From: Sphingobacterium tabacisoli
GTDB taxonomy: Bacteria > Bacteroidota > Bacteroidia > Sphingobacteriales > Sphingobacteriaceae
Direction: 5' to 3'
Assembly (NCBI RefSeq): GCF_017908035.1
Contig: NZ_JAEQMU010000003.1
Location: forward strand, 62,001 to 126,000
Length of the DNA: 64,000 nucleotides
This document shows positions 25,870-34,333 of the stretch, piece by piece (position 1 is the first letter of the stretch; every line of letters starts with the position of its first letter). The notes under the pieces are model-generated. The model worked only from the letters and a program-made list of their open reading frames with translations, was not told the origin of the DNA and ran no database searches. The translations under genes and the position numbers were made by a program.

Positions 25870-26829
25870 CTATTTTACCACAACTTTCAATGTCCGTACA
25901 ATTTCCTGCTTGTTATCCTGGCTTTGGTTGGATGCCACGAAAGTCACATAATATGTTCCTGGATTCTCAAAAGTATAGCTGTATTCTTTTACAGGAGCCG
26001 TTGCATAGTTCTTGATCGATATTGGTTTATCAGGTCCTAATTGAAAAGGTTCTCCTAAAGTAAAGGGCTTGGATACCACCCAATGTTCTGTCTCGATATC
26101 TTCAACCTGTATCACGCCATTATCATCCGGCCCATAGAAATTACCCTGCATAGAAATCTGGCTTTTGGAAACGGTAGTCCGCGAGGGTACATGAGTCAGC
26201 GCAAAGGGGTCTACTAGTCTAAAGCCGGCATTGTTTGTATTGATGATTTCTAAATCACCGGCATCGACACTCTTGTTCTGAACTTTAAAGTTGGAAACAA
26301 CCCACCTGCTAGCATTACCATTGATACTTTGAAATTTTGTAACATAGCGAAAAGCAAAATATAGAGGCCTACCATCCTTCGATAAGGGATATAGGCTCTG
26401 CGTTCCTGAAGAAACAATACTATTTCCAGTTGCTAATGCAAACCAGTTCGTAACGTCAGTCCAAGCTGTACTCTTGATATTATCAAAATTATAATCGCCA
26501 TTAAAATCGCTTGATACGAGGATAGAAAGCTGGTCTTTTTGACTTCCTGCCGTAATCTGACTATCGAAAGACACTATATTTTCCCAGCCAGGTTCGGCAA
26601 CTCTCCCTTCTTTATGTGCATAATCAGAGAATAACTCCCCCGAGTAAAAATTAATATAATCTGCTGTAGAAGCTATTTTAAACAATACTGGTTCACCTGC
26701 ATTATACTCATCCTGACCAACCTCAACTTCAAAAGAAGGTTTTTCAATCTCCATTTCTAATCTCTTACACGAAGAAAACACGCTAAGACACACGCTTAAT
26801 CCGAAAAAGATATATTTATTTATATTCAT
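25870..26829 (-). CDS. DUF5017-like surface lipoprotein of the SusC/D system
   Basis: A 319-residue lipoprotein (Cys in VFSSCKRLEME). The first domain, residues 30-165, has the pattern FEVEVGQDEYNAGEPVLFKIASTADYINFYSGE seen in DUF5017 proteins, which sit next to SusD genes in Bacteroidota. The C-terminal 80 residues form a PKD-like or Ig-like beta domain ending in TFENPGTYYVTFVASNQSQDN. It is placed where SusE/SusF-type surface glycan-binding proteins are usually encoded, directly after susD with 12 bp between them. Binding of the target glycan at the cell surface is inferred from that position and the lipoprotein signal. Confidence 0.78.
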   Translation of the reverse strand: MNINKYIFFGLSVCLSVFSSCKRLEMEIEKPSFEVEVGQDEYNAGEPVLFKIASTADYINFYSGELFSDYAHKEGRVAEPGWENIVSFDSQITAGSQKDQLSILVSSDFNGDYNFDNIKSTAWTDVTNWFALATGNSIVSSGTQSLYPLSKDGRPLYFAFRYVTKFQSINGNASRWVVSNFKVQNKSVDAGDLEIINTNNAGFRLVDPFALTHVPSRTTVSKSQISMQGNFYGPDDNGVIQVEDIETEHWVVSKPFTLGEPFQLGPDKPISIKNYATAPVKEYSYTFENPGTYYVTFVASNQSQDNKQEIVRTLKVVVK

Positions 26830-26841
26830 GTTATCTACGTT

Positions 26842-28683
26842 TTACCAATGTTTGTTTTGAGTTAACTGTGGGTTTCTTGCAATCTCCGAGCTTGGAATAG
26901 GCCATATATCATGCTTTTCATCAACAACATTTCCATAGTTTGGTAAAAACCAAGCTGTAGGTGCATTCTGTAAAAGCAAGTTGTATACGCCATGCATCTT
27001 TTCGTAGAATATTCCCCAACGTAGCAAATCATTGCGCCGAAGCCCCTCGAAGCAAAGCTCACGGGACCGTTCATCCTGAATAAATGCTAAAAATGTTTCT
27101 TTGGACGCGATTGCGGTATTAGGAACATTAGCTTCTGATTTGTTATACAATATGGCCTGCACCTGCGCCCCTGTTCCACCACCACCTTGTATAGAAACCG
27201 CTGGTGCAGAGGTGTATCCTGTGCCATTCGTTAAGCCTAAAACAGGATCTGCAGTAAATGTAAACCCAGTCACAGAACCTCCATTAACCGTCGCCTTGAC
27301 TGACACACCGCTTCCACCTCCACCTGTAAAAGTCACTGTGGGAGCCGAAGTATAACCTGTCCCCGGATTGGTAATCTGAAACGCTTTCACACCTGAACTT
27401 TGTGCCCTTTGTCTAACCTTATTAACTGCTTCCACCGCATCTTCACTTGGTCCATTAATTGCGTTTTCAGCTTCAGCAAACATAAGAAGCACATCAGAGT
27501 AACGAATGAGTGGATAATTTATGGAAGTAGCATTGGATTCAGGGTGCGGCCAATATTCACGTCTATATTTTCCTACATGCCGCTGGAACCAATTTAGATA
27601 ACCTACGCTAGTGAGCATATTTTTGGTTCCATCATTATTATAAGTAAAATTGGCTATGTTCCAAAACTTGCGCGAGTCCTCGGCATCATCTATGGGGTAT
27701 TTATCCCGCAACACACCACTAGTCAATATCAAGCCCTGACATCTTCCAATAGATGATCCTACCGCAGAGTTAGGGCCAATATATCTTCCCAAATATCCAG
27801 TTTCATCAAAGGTTGATGCCGAAGTACCGTAAAATTCGACCTCCCAAATATTCTCCTTAATATCGTATTGGTCTTTTGCCAATTTGATAAATACATCAGA
27901 ATAAGATGGATTCAGCGCATGCCCAGCTTCTGCATCATTAATTACCTTTAATGCCCAATTCCTAGCATCGACATACTTGCTCTCATCTTTCAACGGAAAA
28001 CCCGCCCAATGCAAACACACCCGTGAAGCAAGTGCACGTACAGCGGATTTACTAATACGGCCTCCAAATCCTATATCACGGATATCAAGGACTAAGCTTT
28101 CAGCGGCTGTCAAATCGGCTATAATCTGCTCATATACTTTTCTGGAATCTGTTCTATCAATAGAAGTCATAATGGGGTCCTCTGATGGTTCTGTCATCAA
28201 AGGCACATCGCCAAAGTAGGTTGTCAAAAGGAAGTAATAATAAGCGCGTAAAGTCAAAGCTTCTCCTCTAATGGAGTTTCTAAAAGACTCTTCAATTTCG
28301 GTGTTACTGTCCACGTATTTTAACAATACATTTGCTCTTGTAATTCCTTTATAAAGCCATTCCCAGAAATAAAAAACGTAGGTATCTGTAGCTGAAAAAT
28401 TATAGATATGTGGCCCCGAACGTGTCAATTGAGAAACTTGGGCCTGATGGCCATCATCTGCATCTAATCCAAGGTAAATAATCATATTCATGCCGTACAA
28501 CTTGTCCTGCCCGAGCACAGAATAGACTCCGTTAAGACCTTGCTGTAATGCTTCCTTTGTATTGAAAGCCGTCTCTGGTGCTACAAAATCCTTAGGTTCG
28601 GTACTCAGGAATTTATCGCAACCTGTCAGCGTCGTGAACAACATTAAACTGTATAATACTATCTTTTTTCTCATTTTTTGCAA
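26842..28683 (-). CDS. SusD/RagB-family outer-membrane lipoprotein with a Gly-rich insert
   Basis: The lid and glycan-binding partner of the SusC channel, 613 residues long. The lipoprotein Cys is in LTGCDKFLSTEPKDFV, the typical SusD N-terminus. The helical TPR-like core contains RGEALTLRAYYYFLLTTYFGDVPL. The C-terminal block FIQDERSRELCFEGLRRNDLLRWG and the IWPIPSSEIARNPQLTQN ending are conserved. Inserted before that block, at about residues 435-515, is a roughly 80-residue segment with two related Gly-rich repeats (TGYTSAPTVTFTGGGGSG and TGYTSAPAVSIQGGGGTG). Ordinary SusD proteins lack this. It lies 3 bp after the susC-like gene and is surely translated from the same mRNA. Confidence 0.95.
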   Translation of the reverse strand: MQKMRKKIVLYSLMLFTTLTGCDKFLSTEPKDFVAPETAFNTKEALQQGLNGVYSVLGQDKLYGMNMIIYLGLDADDGHQAQVSQLTRSGPHIYNFSATDTYVFYFWEWLYKGITRANVLLKYVDSNTEIEESFRNSIRGEALTLRAYYYFLLTTYFGDVPLMTEPSEDPIMTSIDRTDSRKVYEQIIADLTAAESLVLDIRDIGFGGRISKSAVRALASRVCLHWAGFPLKDESKYVDARNWALKVINDAEAGHALNPSYSDVFIKLAKDQYDIKENIWEVEFYGTSASTFDETGYLGRYIGPNSAVGSSIGRCQGLILTSGVLRDKYPIDDAEDSRKFWNIANFTYNNDGTKNMLTSVGYLNWFQRHVGKYRREYWPHPESNATSINYPLIRYSDVLLMFAEAENAINGPSEDAVEAVNKVRQRAQSSGVKAFQITNPGTGYTSAPTVTFTGGGGSGVSVKATVNGGSVTGFTFTADPVLGLTNGTGYTSAPAVSIQGGGGTGAQVQAILYNKSEANVPNTAIASKETFLAFIQDERSRELCFEGLRRNDLLRWGIFYEKMHGVYNLLLQNAPTAWFLPNYGNVVDEKHDIWPIPSSEIARNPQLTQNKHW

Positions 28684-28686
28684 CTA

Positions 28687-31600
28687 TTAAAGATTAAGAT
28701 TCAATCCAAAAACAATGGTTCTTGCTATTGGATAAGCTGAATAATCAAAGCCTGGTGTAAGCGGATTCTTCCCTCTTGTTGAAACCTCTGGATCCATCCC
28801 GGAATATTTGGTCCACGTCAGTAGATTCTGGGCAGAAACATTAAGACGTAAACTGCTTATTCCTAACTTATCGGTCAGATTTTTGGACAGATTATACCCC
28901 AATGAAACTGTTTTAAGACGGATATAGGAGCCATCTTCGATGACGCGCGACGAGTGCCGGCCTCCCGGTCCCTGACCTCCTGCCCGATAATAGGTATTGG
29001 AGTTGTTTTCTGGAGTCCATCGTTGGCTATAACTCGCATACTGGTTCAAATCCTTCCCGCCAATCGCGTTGCCATCAAACAAAAGTCTATTTGCGTTATA
29101 CACATCGCCACCATAAGACCATTGCATCAAAAAACTAAGATCAATGTTCTTGTACCTAAAACTATTGTTGATACCGCCCACATGTATAGGGGTACCATTA
29201 CCAATAATTGTTACGTCGTTGTCATTGACAACCCCATCGCCATTTAGGTCTCTATATTTAATGTCTCCTGGTTGAATATTGATCCGGTCCGCCTGTGATG
29301 CGTTACTCGGCACATCTGCCTTTAACACATATACGCCGGGTGCTGTATTTTCGAAATCACTGTATTGGTATACCCCATCGAATACATACCCATAAAATAA
29401 GCCGATCGGTTTACCAATGGTAGCTACGTATAGGTTGGTCGCATTGTAGTCTGCAAAAAAACTAACATTGGTAAACATGTTTTTGGTCCCATCGACTAAT
29501 TCAACAACTTTATTTTTATTGAATGTGATATTAAAGCTGGTATTCCAATCGAAGTCTTTCTTTTTTATATTGATCGTATTAAGCGTGACTTCAATACCAC
29601 TATTTTGCACCCGACCTACGTTTTTCATAATGGACGGGAATCCCATAGTTCTGGGAGCCTCTGCTTGCAATAACAGATCGCGGGTATCTTTTTTGTAATA
29701 ATCTACCGTTAAACCTACTCGGTCATTAAAAGCCGAAATATCAAACCCAATATCTGTCTGCCATGTTGTTTCCCATTTCAAAAAGTTATTACCTAATACT
29801 GTGGACACTAATCCCCGACCAGGTGCACCATTATTAAAGGAATAAGAAGGATTTTCGCGTGGCACGGCAACAGACATCTGAGAATAGGCAGCAAAATCAT
29901 CTACTCTGTTATTACCTGTGGCTCCATAGCTTCCTCTCAATTTGAAAGAAGTAATCGCATCCACATCCTTTAAAAAGTCTTCTTCATGTATATTCCATGC
30001 GAGTGCTGCCGATGGAAAATATCCCCACCTATGGTTGGGAAACTTCGAAGAGCCATCCGCGCGGAAGGTTACAGTGGCAAGATATTTTGATTTGTAACCA
30101 TAGTTGAAACGGCCAAAAAAGGATGCTAAACTATGATCAGTCTGTAATGCTAATGCATTGTTCAAATCGCCTGTATCCAATCCTGACATAACCAATTGTT
30201 CATACAAAAGATTAAAACCAGTATACCCATACTGCTCAAACATACGTTGCTGCAAAGAGCCTCCTCCCATAAATCCTAACTTATGTCCCCCACTTAGATT
30301 ACGGTTATAATTTAACGTTATCTGCCCATCCCATGTAAAAGAGTCTGAATTACGAACAGAACCATTGACTCCATAACTGTTATTTGGATTCAAAGGAGAT
30401 CCCTGTGTTGTCATCGAATTAAAGAAAACATGTTGCTTCTCCTGGGTATATTTTACGGTTCCCATTGCTTTCAATTGTAACCCACGCATGAGGTTATACT
30501 TTAAGCCTAGATTAGTAATCACTGAAGGTGTATTACGGCGCGTATAATCATTCTTACTTGTTATGTATGGATTAAGACGGACATCCGCCCCTGAAATATT
30601 TTCAGGATCGCTCACCTCATCTAACAGATTTAGCCCGTTGCCTGTTATGGGTCTGAAGCCCCAGGTACGGAAGAGAAGAAAGGAAGAGGTAGTACCTCCA
30701 TCGCCTGCTGCTATTAGCGAACCATAATTACGGTTATAAGCCAGGTTACTGTTTAGTGTAAGCTGTATCTTCTTACTTAAATTCTGATCGATATTAACGC
30801 GTAATTGGTATCTATCGGCACCTGTGCTCAGGACTACACCTGGTTGCTTAAAAACAGATCCCGAGATTGCGTATTTTGTATCCTTGTTTCCTCCTCGGAC
30901 AGCAAGGCTATAACTTTGGATAAGAGACCTCTTAAAAATCTGGTCTTGCCAGTCGATGCCTTTGATACTACGATAGTCTTCTAGTGTTTTCTCCCTTAAA
31001 TAGGAACTTGTCGCTGCAGTGGGATTAAGGTCCAACTGATATTTAACAAAGTCATAGGAATCCATCATTTCCATTTTCTTAGTCACATTTGCCATACCTA
31101 TTGAAGTACCAAACTCAATGACAGGTTTCCCTTCCAAGCCTTTCTTTGTCTCTATAACAATAACACCGTTGGCACCTCTTGATCCATAAATGGCTGTTGC
31201 CGACGCATCTTTCAACACGTTGAAGGTTTTGATATCTTCCATGTTAAGGGATGCCGCATTGAAATCTTCAATTGGAAAGCCATCGATAACATACAGTGGA
31301 GCATTACTTTGTGTTATGGAGTTGGTTCCCCTAATGACAATATTAGGATCTCCTCCCGGTTGCCCATCAATAGCTGATACAGAGACACCGGCAACTCGCC
31401 CTGCCAGTGCTTCTGTAAAAGAGATTACAGGAGCTTGCAACATAGCTTCAGGAGGCACTTCGCCTACTGCCCCTGTCAGATCGCGGCGGCTTTGTTCGCC
31501 ATAACCGATGACCACCACCTCGTTGAGCTTAGAAGACTCCTGAACAAGCTGTACGTTGATTATTTTATTGGCTCCCACAGGTTTCTCTTGCAATGTATAG

Positions 31601-32136
31601 CCCAAATAACTAAAGACCAGAACGGCATTCTGTCCTTCCACTTTAACCTCATAAAGCCCTCGACTATTGGTAACCACACTGTTTGATTTCCCCTTTATCT
31701 GAACAGTGACTCCAGTCAACGGCTCGTTTTTCTCATCAGTCACTTTACCGGTTATAGCTATGGTAGACTGCTGAGGCTTCGACTTGATCGATATCGTTTT
31801 TCGATTAATGACGTATGTCAAGGGCTGGTTGGCCATCAACTGGTCCATTATATCAGTGATGCTGGCATTCTTGACAGCGATAGTGACTGGGTTTGCCTTT
31901 TTAAGCAATTGTGCACTATAAAGAAAGTCATAGCCACTACGCTTTTGCAATTGGATGAAGGCTTCTTCTAAGCTCACATTTTTGTATTGAAGATCAATAC
32001 CTTGAGCCATAATGCCTGCATTAACATGCATAACAGCCGCCATCACCATAATGGTCAGTAATCTCATAAAACGAAATATTTTAATATGAAAATGGGTATA
32101 CCTCCTGCAGCGAAATGCAGTACTTTTTTTATACAT
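28687..32136 (-). CDS. SusC/RagA-family TonB-dependent outer-membrane transporter with STN domain
   Basis: A 1149-residue receptor that imports oligosaccharides across the outer membrane using TonB energy. After the signal peptide come an STN signalling domain (GIDLQYKNVSLEEAFIQLQKRSGYDFLYS, about residues 47-118), a carboxypeptidase-like beta domain (ITGKVTDEKNEPLTGVTVQIKG) and the TonB box/plug region (VVVIGYGEQSRRDLTGAVGEV). The plug has the SusC signature NVLKDASATAIYGSRGANGVIVIETKKG, and a 22-strand barrel ends in LNL. The STN domain is what contacts FecR anti-sigma factors, and a FecR gene lies directly upstream, so this protein is probably both transporter and sensor. Confidence 0.97.
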   Translation of the reverse strand: MYKKSTAFRCRRYTHFHIKIFRFMRLLTIMVMAAVMHVNAGIMAQGIDLQYKNVSLEEAFIQLQKRSGYDFLYSAQLLKKANPVTIAVKNASITDIMDQLMANQPLTYVINRKTISIKSKPQQSTIAITGKVTDEKNEPLTGVTVQIKGKSNSVVTNSRGLYEVKVEGQNAVLVFSYLGYTLQEKPVGANKIINVQLVQESSKLNEVVVIGYGEQSRRDLTGAVGEVPPEAMLQAPVISFTEALAGRVAGVSVSAIDGQPGGDPNIVIRGTNSITQSNAPLYVIDGFPIEDFNAASLNMEDIKTFNVLKDASATAIYGSRGANGVIVIETKKGLEGKPVIEFGTSIGMANVTKKMEMMDSYDFVKYQLDLNPTAATSSYLREKTLEDYRSIKGIDWQDQIFKRSLIQSYSLAVRGGNKDTKYAISGSVFKQPGVVLSTGADRYQLRVNIDQNLSKKIQLTLNSNLAYNRNYGSLIAAGDGGTTSSFLLFRTWGFRPITGNGLNLLDEVSDPENISGADVRLNPYITSKNDYTRRNTPSVITNLGLKYNLMRGLQLKAMGTVKYTQEKQHVFFNSMTTQGSPLNPNNSYGVNGSVRNSDSFTWDGQITLNYNRNLSGGHKLGFMGGGSLQQRMFEQYGYTGFNLLYEQLVMSGLDTGDLNNALALQTDHSLASFFGRFNYGYKSKYLATVTFRADGSSKFPNHRWGYFPSAALAWNIHEEDFLKDVDAITSFKLRGSYGATGNNRVDDFAAYSQMSVAVPRENPSYSFNNGAPGRGLVSTVLGNNFLKWETTWQTDIGFDISAFNDRVGLTVDYYKKDTRDLLLQAEAPRTMGFPSIMKNVGRVQNSGIEVTLNTINIKKKDFDWNTSFNITFNKNKVVELVDGTKNMFTNVSFFADYNATNLYVATIGKPIGLFYGYVFDGVYQYSDFENTAPGVYVLKADVPSNASQADRINIQPGDIKYRDLNGDGVVNDNDVTIIGNGTPIHVGGINNSFRYKNIDLSFLMQWSYGGDVYNANRLLFDGNAIGGKDLNQYASYSQRWTPENNSNTYYRAGGQGPGGRHSSRVIEDGSYIRLKTVSLGYNLSKNLTDKLGISSLRLNVSAQNLLTWTKYSGMDPEVSTRGKNPLTPGFDYSAYPIARTIVFGLNLNL

Positions 32137-32201
32137 TTGAATGTTAGGTTTAATTTATAACTGATTATACAAGATGATCTTTAATTAGTCCTGATTTTTA
32201 T

Positions 32202-32230
32202 TCCCGAAGACGGTGCAAACGTTTTCGGGA
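32202..32230 (-). promoter_or_regulatory. Hairpin in the leader between fecR-like and susC-like genes
   Basis: TCCCGAA and TTCGGGA-type arms (with a matching ACG/CGT inner pair and one mismatch) close a short loop in the 124-bp gap. No T run follows on either strand, so it is not a classical terminator. It may protect or attenuate the susC transcript. Confidence 0.4.
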
Positions 32231-32260
32231 CTTCTTTTCAGGAAACTATTATGTCCATAC

Positions 32261-33400
32261 TTAGTCCATAACAATTATCCTCCTTCCCTCTATCTTAAAT
32301 TTATAGACGCCGGTCAGTTCAAGACCTTTTAGCAATTCATCAAGCCCCTTTGATTTTGAATAAAGTCCGCCGATCAGATTCTCTTTTGGGGTTCCCCTAT
32401 ATTCCACCTCCATATCATACCATCGTGCTATCTGCTTCATAACCTCGTCCAATGTATTATCCTTGAAAACAAAAAGACCATCTTTCCAGGCTAAAGCCTG
32501 ACGAATGTCTACCTTTTTGAGGAGAATATCAGATTGCCCATGACGTACGACACTCTGTTCGCCTGGACTTAGTATCAGCTCTTTATCATTACGAAGTACT
32601 TTTACAAGGCCTTCAGTAAGCGTTGTCTTTTCAACATTATCATCACTATAAGCCGAAATATTGAAATGTGTTCCTAACACTTGTACTGTTGCAGATTTCG
32701 TTGTGACCACAAAAGGCATTTTCTCATTTTTAGCTACTTCAAAATAAGCCTCGCCAGAAAGTTCTACAGTTCTATTCAACCCTTTGAATGTTAAGGGATA
32801 GCTAAGTGTTGAATTGGCATTCAGCCACACTTTGGTCCCATCCGCAAGTGTCAGTCTATATTGCCCTCCTTTAGGGACATAAAGCTTATTCGTAGCAGGG
32901 ACCCCAAATGCAATATTTTTAGATTCATCATATTGGATCTCATTCTGATTTAGTTTTTTTATCCCCGTAACCCCATTTGCAGAAAGGAGTCCATTGTCAG
33001 CACCATCCAACGCTACCGCCGCACCATTGGACAACGTGAGGGTCACTGTGCTCGAATCGATTAAACCTGGTGTCATCGATTCGGATTTGCCTTGTAAGAC
33101 AGCTACAGGTTGTCCTTTGTCTGTATCACGTACGTAGAAGTATATTCCTATTGATAGTATTAAAGCTACAGTGGCCGCATATCTACCCCACCAAGGTATC
33201 CGTGTTACTGTCCGTGTACTGGACAGCGTATGAAGGATATTTTTATAAATCTTTCCCCTTAGTTTCTTTTGATCCGCCAACGAGGTAGAATCTTGCATCT
33301 GAAAGCTATCTTTATAGGCAAAGAGCGCGTTCCTTTCATCCTCGGTAGATTCTCCAGCGATATATTTTTGATACAGATCTATGTATTCTTCAGGTGTCAT
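32261..33400 (-). CDS. FecR-family anti-sigma factor
   Basis: A 379-residue inner-membrane regulator. The N-terminal 70 residues are cytoplasmic and hold the sigma-binding region. One transmembrane helix (RYAATVALILSIGIYFYV) spans about residues 70-88. The periplasmic part contains the FecR domain (YVPKGGQYRLTLADGTKVWLNANSTLSYP, then ELSGEAYFEVAKNEKMPFVV and VLGTHFNISAYSD). A C-terminal DUF4974/STN-like domain follows (DNTLDEVMKQIARWYDMEVEYRG). It would hold the divergently encoded ECF sigma factor until the SusC-like STN domain signals substrate binding. In most Bacteroidota loci sigma and FecR genes are co-directional; here they point apart with 170 bp between them. Confidence 0.95.
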   Translation of the reverse strand: MTPEEYIDLYQKYIAGESTEDERNALFAYKDSFQMQDSTSLADQKKLRGKIYKNILHTLSSTRTVTRIPWWGRYAATVALILSIGIYFYVRDTDKGQPVAVLQGKSESMTPGLIDSSTVTLTLSNGAAVALDGADNGLLSANGVTGIKKLNQNEIQYDESKNIAFGVPATNKLYVPKGGQYRLTLADGTKVWLNANSTLSYPLTFKGLNRTVELSGEAYFEVAKNEKMPFVVTTKSATVQVLGTHFNISAYSDDNVEKTTLTEGLVKVLRNDKELILSPGEQSVVRHGQSDILLKKVDIRQALAWKDGLFVFKDNTLDEVMKQIARWYDMEVEYRGTPKENLIGGLYSKSKGLDELLKGLELTGVYKFKIEGRRIIVMD

Positions 33401-33570
33401 TATAATTTAGGTTACGTCTATAATATTAAAGAGGGTATCTCCAGCCGTCAACACACATAGAAATATTATTTTTTTTTAAAAAATCGAAAAATCGTTACCG
33501 TGACTTATTTGAATAGTAAATCGACAGATTTTTATTAATTTAGCAACCGAGCCAATGACACCGTAGCCCC

Positions 33571-34167
33571 ATGTACAAAAGCAAAGTAACCGATCAAGAA
33601 TTATGGCATGCTGTAGAGCAGGATGATTCGAAAGCTTTTGCTGTACTCTACAACCGATACTGGCATAAGCTTTTTAAAACGGCTGAATATTATTTAAAGC
33701 ATGCTGATTCGGCTGAAACAATCGTTCATGATGTTTTTGTCGTATTATGGCGAAGGAGAAAACACCTTAAGATAGAAAGCTTTGCAGATTATATCCACGT
33801 CACTGCGCGATATCATATCTTCAAAGTTCTTAAAGCTCAAAAACTATCGCCCATAGAATATATAGAAAGTTATGAAACTGTCGAAAAGGAAGAAACACTA
33901 AATACCGCAGATGAAAAGCTAAGCTATATTGATTTTGAAATTAACCTCCGCGAGTCTCTAAAACCTTTGCCACAACGGTGCCGTGAGATATTCTGGTTAA
34001 GTCGGATAGACCATCTATCCAATGATGAAATCGCTGCTAAATTTGGAATATCCAAGCGTACTGTAGAAAATCAGATTACCCATGCACTGAAACATCTACG
34101 CACCTTAATAAAAGACAACCCTTCGCACACCCTTTCTTTGCTATGGGTCATTATCGTGATGCTATAG
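33571..34167 (+). CDS. ECF-family RNA polymerase sigma factor of the glycan locus
   Basis: A 198-residue sigma-70 family factor with region 2 (FAVLYNRYWHKLFKTAEYYLKHADSAETIVHDVFVVLWRRR) and region 4 (LPQRCREIFWLSRIDHLSNDEIAAKFGISKRTVENQITHALKHLR), the latter a helix-turn-helix for -35 recognition. The short hydrophobic C-terminal tail (LSLLWVIIVML) is common in Bacteroidota ECF factors paired with FecR proteins. The neighbouring divergent FecR gene and the STN-containing SusC make a complete trans-envelope signalling set. It probably activates the leftward locus from 33.4 kb to 14.6 kb. A start at 33571 gives MYKSKVTDQELW, a usual N-terminus. Confidence 0.95.
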   Translation: MYKSKVTDQELWHAVEQDDSKAFAVLYNRYWHKLFKTAEYYLKHADSAETIVHDVFVVLWRRRKHLKIESFADYIHVTARYHIFKVLKAQKLSPIEYIESYETVEKEETLNTADEKLSYIDFEINLRESLKPLPQRCREIFWLSRIDHLSNDEIAAKFGISKRTVENQITHALKHLRTLIKDNPSHTLSLLWVIIVML

Positions 34168-34333
34168 GTTTGGACGTCTTGGGATTAAATGCCTTTGTAA
34201 GCCCATTATTCTCCTTTGCATCTTACAACTGTCGGATGACAAATCGTAAAATATTCCATACAATCCATATTCCTACCAAAACAACTCTTTAAAATCAATA
34301 ATTTAGAGGCTGATATACTTAACTTATTTTTTA

